From DATKDF01 sp035512795 (GTDB lineage: Bacteria; Acidobacteriota; Vicinamibacteria; Vicinamibacterales; SCN-69-37), in assembly GCA_035512795.1 (NCBI GenBank), contig DATKDF010000079.1:1-7510 (forward strand): a stretch of DNA of 7,510 nucleotides. Direction: 5' to 3'. Below are positions 1 to 5,370 of the stretch, in pieces; position 1 is the first letter of the stretch, and every line of letters starts with the position of its first letter. The notes below the pieces were generated by a model. The model ran no database searches and was not told the origin of the DNA. It saw nothing but the letters and a program-made list of their open reading frames with translations. Made by a program: the position numbers and the translations under genes.

Positions 1-377
1 TCGCCTTCGCGGAGCATCATCAGGTCGAGGGCGCTGATCCGGTCGAGCAGGGCGTCATACGCACCCTCGATGCGGAAGTCCGATCGCGCGCCACCCGGCA
101 TGCCGAGCAGAGTGTCGATCGCCGCATCGAAATGCGTGCGCGCCGCGACGACCCGGCCATTCTGGAGCGCGACCTCGCCGGCCTGCAACTCGGCGTCGGC
201 CTGCCGCAGGCGCTCGGCGATCGCCTCGGGCACGAGGGCGACCGGTGTCCCGGCCGACGGCATGACCTCGACCGGCGGCGGCAGCGAGGGAGGCGGTGGG
301 GGTGCCGGTGCCGGGCGCGTGGCGCAGCCGGCGGCCAGCGCCAGGGTGCATCCGGCCACGAGGAGCCGGCCCGTCAA
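1..377 (-). CDS. Lipoprotein, probable N-terminus of MltD/LysM-type lytic murein transglycosylase (partial, 3' end beyond window)
   Basis: The frame opens at a TTG whose last two bases lie in the TGA of the upstream aldehyde dehydrogenase, and it stays open to the left edge (125 codons). An AGGAG lies 8 bases before the TTG, which decides the start. The protein begins with Arg at residue 4, a hydrophobic run, and two possible lipobox cysteines, Cys10 (LVAGC) and Cys18 (LAAGC); Cys18 gives the better signal-peptide length. A Pro/Ala-rich linker follows (about residues 21-36), then a helical part of the type ERLRQADAELQAG ... ARTHFDAAIDTLL ... GGARSDFR ... YDALLDRISALD. From memory, this pattern of a small helical repeat, 'GGAR' and 'DRIS' is the pre-catalytic region of acidobacterial LysM-containing MltD-like transglycosylases. 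The SLT and LysM domains would lie outside the window, so the lipoprotein call is firm and the enzyme call is inference. The overlap implies translational coupling to the dehydrogenase. Confidence 0.68.
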   Translation of the reverse strand, partial: MTGRLLVAGCTLALAAGCATRPAPAPPPPPSLPPPVEVMPSAGTPVALVPEAIAERLRQADAELQAGEVALQNGRVVAARTHFDAAIDTLLGMPGGARSDFRIEGAYDALLDRISALDLMMLREG

Positions 378-2077
378 CGGGGCCACTCCTGTCGCACGAA
401 CACCCGATGTGCCTCGCCCATGTCGCGCGCGAGCGGTGTCACGATCGTCCGTTCGCCAATCAGGATGGTCCGCCCGCTCTTCATCGCTTCGCGCACATCG
501 TCCTCACACACGAAATCGACGACCGACGGCGTGGATTGGTTTGCCGGAGGGGCGGGCAGGGGCCGGTCGCCCGCCCGAGTGGCGGCGACGGCTTCGGCCT
601 GCCGGAGGACCGAGCCGGCATCGAGCCCCGTCGAGACCGGCGCGGCCGCGACTCGGGGCAGGGGGGCCGGGCCCGGGGCCGGTCCCGCGCTCAAAGAGGC
701 GACCGGGTGCGTTTCGTAGGCCAGTCGCTTGATGTTCAGCAGGTGCCGGGGCGTGATGTTGTCCGACGTGATGTTGCCCCCGTAGCCGCCGCAGCCGAGC
801 GTCATCGACGGGTCGAGCCCGGTCGACAGGCCAATCGAGCCGTGCGTCGTGGAGGTGTTCACCATGATCCGGAAGGCCGGCTTCTTCAGGCCGAACTCCA
901 GGATGACCTGCTCGTTGCGCGAGTGGATCGACATGCTGTGTCCCATCCCTCCATATCGGAGGATCTGGATGCAGCGCTCACACCCTTCACGCCAGTCGCG
1001 CACCACGTAGGCCGAGAGCACCGGGCACAGCTTCTCGATCGACAGGGGATGGTCGCGGCCAACGCCGGCGAGCTCGGCCAGCAGGACGCGCGTGCCCTCC
1101 GGAACCGTCAGGCCGAGTTCGCGCGCGATAGCAGACGCCGGCTTGCCCACGAACACCGGATTGGGCAGCCGCCGGGGCGTCACGAGGCCGGCCGCCAGAC
1201 GGGCGGCCTCGTCGCTCGACAGGAAGTGGCCTCCCTGCCGTGCGAATTCCCGCTTCACCTCCCCGGCGACGGCCTCGTCAATCACGACCGAGTTGGGCGA
1301 CGAGCAGAGGACGCCGTTGTCGAACGTCTTGCCGGCCAGGATGTCGGCGACGGCCTTGGCCAGGTCGGCCGTCCGCTCGATGAAGCAGGGCGCGTTGCCC
1401 GGGCCCACGCCGTAGGCCGGCTTGCCGGCGCTGTAGGCGGCGCGCACGAGGCCCATCCCGCCCGTGGCCAGGATCACCGCGACGTCTCGGTGCGTCATGA
1501 GGGCCTGGGTGCCCGCGAGCGAAATCTCCGTCATCCAGTTGATCGAGCCGTCCGGTGCGCCGGCCTCGCGCGCCGCCGCGGCCATCGTCTCGGCGACGCT
1601 CGTGATGCAGCGCACGGCCGACGGATGCGGACTGATGACGATGGGGCATCGCGCCTTGAGCGCGATCAGGATCTTGAAGATAGCCGTAGACGTCGGGTTG
1701 GTCGACGGGACAATCGCGGCCACGACGCCGAACGGCTCGGCGATCTCGACCACCTTGCGGTCGTCATGACGCGCGACGACGCCGACGGTCTTCATCGGGC
1801 GGATGAACTCGTATACCCGGTCCGACGCGAACCGGTTCTTCTGGACCTTGTCGGCGACCACGCCGTAGCCGGTTTCCTCGACGGCCAGGCGCGCGAAGTC
1901 CTCGGCGTGGGCGCGTGCGGCCGCGGCCGCGGCCTCGACGATGCGATCGATCTGGTCCTGGCTGAATTCGGCCAGACGCGGCGCGGCGCGGCGCGCCTGC
2001 TCGGCCAGCCGTCGCGCCTCCTCGGCGGAGGAGCGGTCGCGATCGGTCGGCGCGGGCGTGGCCTGGGCCATGGGCAC
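374..2077 (-). CDS. CoA-acylating aldehyde dehydrogenase, microcompartment type, with long C-terminal extension
   Basis: The predicted reaction is oxidation of an aldehyde to its acyl-CoA with NAD+ and CoA, inside a microcompartment lumen. Residues 12-455 form the ALDH core: cofactor-side loop PSTNPTS (124-130), GVGPGNAP (223-230), and catalytic Cys258 in FDNGVLCSSPNS (codon at 1304-1306). The core ends near HLLNIKR (445-451). The cysteine context is closer to AdhE/SucD-type acylating enzymes (FDNG-x-x-C) than to classical PduP/EutE (FDNNLPC). PduP-family enzymes are about 460 residues; this one has 567. The extra part is a Pro/Ala linker (464-480), a short helix (484-501), a second linker, and a module (519-567) resembling EutQ/EutT N-termini. 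No typical N-terminal encapsulation helix is seen. The first start is GTG at 2077; an ATG two codons later (2071) is equally possible. It lies 6 bases after the BMC-H stop with no clear ribosome site, suggesting translational coupling. The natural substrate (acetaldehyde, propionaldehyde, lactaldehyde) cannot be read from sequence. Confidence 0.93.
   Translation of the reverse strand: MPMAQATPAPTDRDRSSAEEARRLAEQARRAAPRLAEFSQDQIDRIVEAAAAAARAHAEDFARLAVEETGYGVVADKVQKNRFASDRVYEFIRPMKTVGVVARHDDRKVVEIAEPFGVVAAIVPSTNPTSTAIFKILIALKARCPIVISPHPSAVRCITSVAETMAAAAREAGAPDGSINWMTEISLAGTQALMTHRDVAVILATGGMGLVRAAYSAGKPAYGVGPGNAPCFIERTADLAKAVADILAGKTFDNGVLCSSPNSVVIDEAVAGEVKREFARQGGHFLSSDEAARLAAGLVTPRRLPNPVFVGKPASAIARELGLTVPEGTRVLLAELAGVGRDHPLSIEKLCPVLSAYVVRDWREGCERCIQILRYGGMGHSMSIHSRNEQVILEFGLKKPAFRIMVNTSTTHGSIGLSTGLDPSMTLGCGGYGGNITSDNITPRHLLNIKRLAYETHPVASLSAGPAPGPAPLPRVAAAPVSTGLDAGSVLRQAEAVAATRAGDRPLPAPPANQSTPSVVDFVCEDDVREAMKSGRTILIGERTIVTPLARDMGEAHRVFVRQEWPR
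386..390 (-). promoter_or_regulatory. Shine-Dalgarno AGGAG for the TTG-started lipoprotein
   Basis: On the minus strand, AGGAG sits 8 bases upstream of the TTG at 377-375, inside the last codons of the aldehyde dehydrogenase. It is one of the few clear ribosome binding sites in the window and supports the rare TTG start and coupled translation. Confidence 0.6.
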
Positions 2078-2083
2078 GGGGCG

Positions 2084-2380
2084 TTACGGTCGCGGGGGCG
2101 ACCCGGCCGCGCGAGGCAGCACGCGCTCGACTTCGCTGTGCGGCCGCGGGATCACGTGGACCGACACCAGTTCACCCACGCGACGAGCGGCCGCGGCGCC
2201 GGCGTCGGTCGCGGCCTTGATCGCGCCGACATCGCCGCGCGCCATCACCGTGACGTACCCGGCACCAATGTATTCCTTGCCGACGAGCACGACGTTGGCG
2301 GCCTTGACCATTGCGTCGGCCGCCTCGATCGCGCCAATCAGACCACGAGTCTCAATCAGGCCGAGAGCGTCTGTCGTCAT
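2084..2380 (-). CDS. Bacterial microcompartment hexameric shell protein (BMC-H, PduA/EutM/CcmK family)
   Basis: This 98-residue protein is a single BMC domain and should form the hexagonal tiles of a microcompartment shell, with a central pore for metabolites. It matches the family along its length: ALGLIETRGL (5-14), EAADAMVKAANV (19-30) with Lys26 at the hexamer edge, pore loop EYIGAG (36-41), VTVMARGDVGA (43-53), ATDAGAAAARRVGE (57-70) and VIPRPH (76-81). A short tail rich in Pro and Arg follows. PduA and EutM, as I remember them, have a Ser where this pore has Ala40. It is the first gene of the leftward operon and is followed by the aldehyde dehydrogenase, the classic shell plus cargo pairing. 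ATG start; no recognisable Shine-Dalgarno precedes it (CTTCCCCACACC). Confidence 0.96.
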   Translation of the reverse strand: MTTDALGLIETRGLIGAIEAADAMVKAANVVLVGKEYIGAGYVTVMARGDVGAIKAATDAGAAAARRVGELVSVHVIPRPHSEVERVLPRAAGSPPRP

Positions 2381-2459
2381 GGTGTGGGGAAGCGCAGAAT
2401 CGCCGCAAGGCTAACATATTGAACACGATGCAGCAATACGGTACCATCCCGTGCTCGTG
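2381..2459. promoter_or_regulatory. Divergent intergenic region between the BMC operon and the lipoprotein gene
   Basis: About 79 bases separate the two outward-reading genes, and 2391-2447 is visibly richer in A/T than its surroundings, as expected for promoters. On the plus strand, TTGAAC (2419-2424) and TACCAT (2442-2447) are spaced exactly 17 bases; each matches 4 of 6 of the sigma-70 consensus. On the minus strand only a weak TATGTT element is visible, without a convincing -35. No operator palindrome stands out. Confidence 0.45.
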
Positions 2460-3347
2460 ATGACCACACGCGCGTGCCGCCCGATTCCTGCTGCGATGCT
2501 CGTGGCCATGGTGGGGCTCGGCGCCTGTTCGGCGCGCGAAGAGGCGCCACCGGTGGCCGCAATGTCGCTCACCATCAGCAAGGACCGAGCGCCGCTCGGC
2601 GCACCGCTCGATCTGACCTATCGCTTCGAGCCACTCGCGCCCATCGAGGGCGACTACCGTGTCTTTGCCCACGTGGTGGCGCCCGATGGCACCCTCATGT
2701 GGACCGACGACCACGACCCGCAGCCCCCCACCTCGACGTGGCGGCCGGGCGAGCCGATTGAGTATCAGCGGACCGTCTTCATTCCGCTCTTTCCGTACCT
2801 GGGCGATGCCACGATCCGGATGGGCCTGCACCGCGGCTCCGAACGTCTGCCGCTCTCGGGTGGGCAGCCGGGAGAGCCGGGGGTGGACGAACGGGCGTAC
2901 GCCGTCGGCAGCCTCCACCTGCTGCCGCAGTCGGAGAGCATCTTCCTGATCTATGGCAGCGGCTGGCACCCGGCCGAGTACTCGGCCGATGACCCGACCC
3001 GGAGCTGGCAGTGGACCGAGAAGAGCGCCCTGCTCACCTTCCGGAATCCTCGCCGTGACGTGACGCTTTACCTTCAGTACGACGCCAGGGCCGATTTGTT
3101 TGGGGAAACGCCCCAGCAAGTGACGGTCATCGCTGGAACCAGAGCCATCGAGACGTTCGCGGCGGCCGAGACGCACACGATGTTGCGCCGTATACCATTG
3201 TCAACAAATGACTTAGATATGGACGACATGGTCGAGCTACGGTTACTGATCGATCGGACATTCTCGCCGGCCAGGACGCAGTCCAGCTCCACCGACCTGC
3301 GGGAATTGGGCGTCCGGGTCTATCACGTTTACGTCGAGCCCCGATAA
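2460..3347 (+). CDS. Secreted lipoprotein of unknown function with beta-sandwich-like halves
   Basis: From ATG 2460 the protein has basic residues at 4 and 7, a hydrophobic core (PAAMLVAMVGLG) and lipobox LGAC with Cys23, so it should be exported and lipid-anchored. In-frame GTG starts exist at 2451 and 2457; none of the three has a Shine-Dalgarno. The first half (about 33-145) looks all-beta: LTYRFEPLAP, DYRVFAHVVAPDG, WRPGEPIEY and a closing strand with GDATIRMGLHRG. This resembles Ig-like domains next to glycosyltransferase-like membrane proteins in some bacteria, from memory. The second half (about 155-295) has a Trp-rich segment (GWHP, WQWTEKSA) then strands such as RDVTLYLQYDA, and ends RVYHVYVEPR. 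I recognise no catalytic motif. It sits 16 bases before a lytic transglycosylase and is probably co-transcribed. Codons 3188-3222 are less GC-rich than the rest. Confidence 0.85.
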   Translation: MTTRACRPIPAAMLVAMVGLGACSAREEAPPVAAMSLTISKDRAPLGAPLDLTYRFEPLAPIEGDYRVFAHVVAPDGTLMWTDDHDPQPPTSTWRPGEPIEYQRTVFIPLFPYLGDATIRMGLHRGSERLPLSGGQPGEPGVDERAYAVGSLHLLPQSESIFLIYGSGWHPAEYSADDPTRSWQWTEKSALLTFRNPRRDVTLYLQYDARADLFGETPQQVTVIAGTRAIETFAAAETHTMLRRIPLSTNDLDMDDMVELRLLIDRTFSPARTQSSSTDLRELGVRVYHVYVEPR

Positions 3348-3363
3348 GTCCTACAGCACACCC

Positions 3364-4029
3364 ATGTCGGCAGCACCCATCCCGGCGGTGGTGGGGGTGC
3401 TGGTGGCGGCAATGGCCGCTCTCGTCCCCTCGACCGCTTCGGCAGATCTCGTCCGGCTGACCAATGGCCGGGTCATCAAGGTCGATCTCTGTCGATTCGA
3501 GGGTGACCAGGCGATTCTGTCGATGCCCGGGGGCGGGGAGGTGCGGACGCCCCGTTCGCTCATCGCCGAGTTGTTGCCCGACGAAGAATCCGAGGCAGCC
3601 GACGAAGCGGTGGAGCTTCGAGCCCGCTCGGCTTCGGCGCGCGGGCCGACTCTGGCCAGTCGCGCGATTGTCGGCCTCATCAACGACCTGGCCGGTCGCC
3701 ACGGCGTCGATACCGAGCTGGCGCACGCCGTCGTGCGGGCCGAGTCCAACTACAATCCGCTGGCCGTGTCGCCCAAGGGCGCCATGGGCCTCATGCAGTT
3801 GATGCCGGCCACGGCGGCGCAATATGGCGTGACCGACCCGTTCGATCCGGCGCAGAACCTCGATGCGGGCCTCCGGCACCTGAGGCGCCTGCTCGAGCGG
3901 TACGACCGCCGCCACGCGCTGGCCGCCTACAATGCTGGCGAGGGGGCGGTGAACCGGTATGGCGGCGTGCCCCCGTATCGTGAAACCCAGGCGTACGTGC
4001 GCCGCATCCTCGCGGATGTCGACCGTTAA
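3364..4029 (+). CDS. Secreted lytic murein transglycosylase, SLT (Slt70-like) domain
   Basis: The 221-residue product should cleave the MurNAc-GlcNAc bond of peptidoglycan in the periplasm, forming 1,6-anhydro ends. A signal peptide spans residues 1-27, with a likely cut after STASA. A small beta module follows (28-72: LVRLTNGRVIKVDL ... AILSMPGGGEVRTP), then an acidic/basic linker. The SLT domain (about 97-221) is complete: catalytic Glu127 in RAESNYNP, GLMQLMPATA (142-151), NLDAGLRHLRRLL (165-177), AAYNAGEGAV (187-196) and PPYRETQAYVRRI (203-215). ATG 3364 is chosen because it begins the signal peptide; the preceding bases carry no good ribosome site, so coupling to the lipoprotein gene 16 bases upstream is likely. 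The pilus genes start 113 bases downstream on the same strand. Transglycosylases of this type often serve wall-spanning machines, so a role in pilus assembly is plausible but rests on position only. Confidence 0.94.
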   Translation: MSAAPIPAVVGVLVAAMAALVPSTASADLVRLTNGRVIKVDLCRFEGDQAILSMPGGGEVRTPRSLIAELLPDEESEAADEAVELRARSASARGPTLASRAIVGLINDLAGRHGVDTELAHAVVRAESNYNPLAVSPKGAMGLMQLMPATAAQYGVTDPFDPAQNLDAGLRHLRRLLERYDRRHALAAYNAGEGAVNRYGGVPPYRETQAYVRRILADVDR

Positions 4030-4142
4030 CGAAACTTTCACATCTGGCACGGAGCCGATTGCCCGCCGGATGGGTCTAATGTGGGTGAGAGGGAGGTAGC
4101 CGGCCGTACGGCTGCCAGGAGCGTCGAGGGGGTTGATCTCGG
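4030..4142 (+). promoter_or_regulatory. Leader region of the pilus operon with possible promoter and hairpin
   Basis: The longest gene-free stretch in the window. TCTAAT at 4075-4080 matches 5 of 6 of the -10 consensus, but no good -35 lies 16-18 bases before it. If transcription starts near 4087, the leader would carry the hairpin at 4095-4116 and then a purine-rich GAGGGGG (4126-4132) as ribosome site, 10 bases before the GTG of pilC. A run of As or Ts suggesting a terminator for the transglycosylase gene is absent. Confidence 0.35.
4095..4116 (+). other. RNA hairpin in the pilC leader (8-bp stem, 6-nt loop)
   Basis: GGTAGCCG (4095-4102) pairs with CGGCTGCC (4109-4116), all Watson-Crick except one G-U, around the loop GCCGTA. 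An internal 10-base perfect palindrome, GCCGTACGGC (4103-4112), offers an alternative DNA-level site. There is no T-run after it, so it is not an intrinsic terminator. It could be leader structure affecting pilC translation or part of a larger riboregulator. Confidence 0.5.
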
Positions 4143-5366
4143 GTGGAGTTCCGCTGCCGGGTAGCGACTGCGAGCGGTCAGGTCTCCGAAGCCACGTTCG
4201 TGGCCGAGAGCGAAGCCGGGCTGCGCCGGGAGCTCGAGGACAAGGGCCTGTTCCTGCTGTCGGTGCGCGGGGGCGGGGCTGCCGTGCGGGTGGGTCGTGT
4301 CAACGTGGGCCTGCCGGCGCGCCGGCGGGTGCCGACGGCGGCCTTCCTCATCTTCAATCAGGAACTGGCGACGCTCCTGCGGGCCGGTCTGCCCCTGGTC
4401 CAGTCGCTCAATATCCTTCGCAAGCGCACCCCCAACCCGACGTTCAAGGCCGCGCTCGACGACGTGCACGAGCGCGTGCGCTCGGGGTCGTCGCTGTCGG
4501 ACGCCTTCGAGGCCCAGGGGTTGTTTCCGGGCATCTACATGGCGTCGCTCACGGCCGGCGAGAAGAGCGGCAGCCTCGAGCAGGTGGTCCGGCGCTACGT
4601 GCAGCACGTCAAGGTGCTGTCGCGGGCGCGCCGCCAGATCATCTCGGCGCTCGTCTACCCGGCAATTCTCGTGGCCCTGTCGGTGGCGGTCGTCGGGCTG
4701 GTCATCTTCAAGCTCGTGCCGGAACTCGCGCTCTTCTACCAGCAGTACGGGCCCAGCGCCCAGTTGCCGTTGTCGACGCGGATCGTCGTCGCCCTGTCGA
4801 CCCGCGTCATCGAGAGCGCCGGCCTGCTGGTCCTCGTCCTGGCCGGGGCGACGGCGGCCGTGCTCATCACGCTGCGCCAGCCCGATCAACGCCGGCGGCT
4901 GCACGCCGCGATCCTGCGCCTGCCGTACTTCGGGCCGCTCGCACGGAAGTTTGCCACGGCGCAGGTCTCGCGCACACTGGCCACGCTCCTGTCCGGCGGC
5001 ATTCCGCTGGTCAACGCGATCGAGATCTCCGCGAAGTCGACGGGCAACCTGGCGGTCGGCGACAGCCTGCACGTGGTGGCACGCGAGGTCCGCGAGGGCA
5101 GCGGGCTGGCCGATGCGATCGGCCGGGCCGGGATGTTTCCGCACGTGGCCGTGGAGATGGTCGAAGTCGGCGAGTCGACCGGCGCCCTGGCCGAGATGCT
5201 GACGAGCGTGGCGGATTTCTACGACGAGGAGAACGAGACCAGCCTGACGCGGTTCACCAGCATGATCGAGCCCATCCTGCTCATCGTCATGGGCGTGGTC
5301 ATTGCCGGGTTGCTGCTCTCGCTCTACATGCCGCTCTTCAAGTTGTCGTCCCTGACGGCCGGGTGA
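4143..5366 (+). CDS. pilC: Type IV pilus/type II secretion inner-membrane platform protein PilC (GspF family)
   Basis: PilC/GspF is the polytopic inner-membrane platform on which pilin subunits are assembled, working directly with the PilB ATPase. The protein has 407 residues, the usual length. It shows the two repeated GspF domains: the first around 65-188 (FNQELATLLRAGLPLVQSLN, GSSLSDAFEAQGLFP, AGEKSGSLEQVV) and the second around 268-392 (VSRTLATLLSGGIPLVNAIE, GSGLADAIGRAGMFP, VGESTGALAEML). Membrane spans are visible near 168-190, 224-244 and 373-396. The start is GTG (MEFRCR), giving the short N-terminal beta segment typical of the family, with a purine-rich GAGGGGG 10 bases upstream. The stop lies 4 bases before the pilB ATG, so the two are one transcription unit. 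The pilM-type gene after pilB favours a type IV pilus system over a general secretion gspF, though pseudopilus systems cannot be excluded. Confidence 0.95.
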   Translation: MEFRCRVATASGQVSEATFVAESEAGLRRELEDKGLFLLSVRGGGAAVRVGRVNVGLPARRRVPTAAFLIFNQELATLLRAGLPLVQSLNILRKRTPNPTFKAALDDVHERVRSGSSLSDAFEAQGLFPGIYMASLTAGEKSGSLEQVVRRYVQHVKVLSRARRQIISALVYPAILVALSVAVVGLVIFKLVPELALFYQQYGPSAQLPLSTRIVVALSTRVIESAGLLVLVLAGATAAVLITLRQPDQRRRLHAAILRLPYFGPLARKFATAQVSRTLATLLSGGIPLVNAIEISAKSTGNLAVGDSLHVVAREVREGSGLADAIGRAGMFPHVAVEMVEVGESTGALAEMLTSVADFYDEENETSLTRFTSMIEPILLIVMGVVIAGLLLSLYMPLFKLSSLTAG

Positions 5367-5370
5367 TGTG

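Noticed and set aside
1918..1936. GGCCGC-type tandem repeat
   Set aside because: It encodes the run of Ala at residues 49-54 of the dehydrogenase N-terminal helix and is not a separate repeat element.
296..2422. A 2.1-kb open frame on the plus strand opposite the dehydrogenase and BMC-H genes
   Set aside because: It is antisense to two clear genes, has a composition dominated by Arg, Gly, His and Asp, and shows no domain. It is the usual result of high GC at third codon positions.
3198..3203. Perfect TTGACA on the minus strand inside the lipoprotein gene
   Set aside because: No -10 element lies 16-18 bases downstream; the match is chance in an AT-rich patch.
3181..3206. TGTTG/CAACA inverted repeat
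   Set aside because: The arms are only 5 bases with a 16-base gap, inside coding sequence.
4045..4064. Sigma-54-like TGGCAC ... TTGC before pilC
   Set aside because: The two elements are 8 bases apart instead of the required 5, so GG and GC do not sit at -24/-12 spacing.
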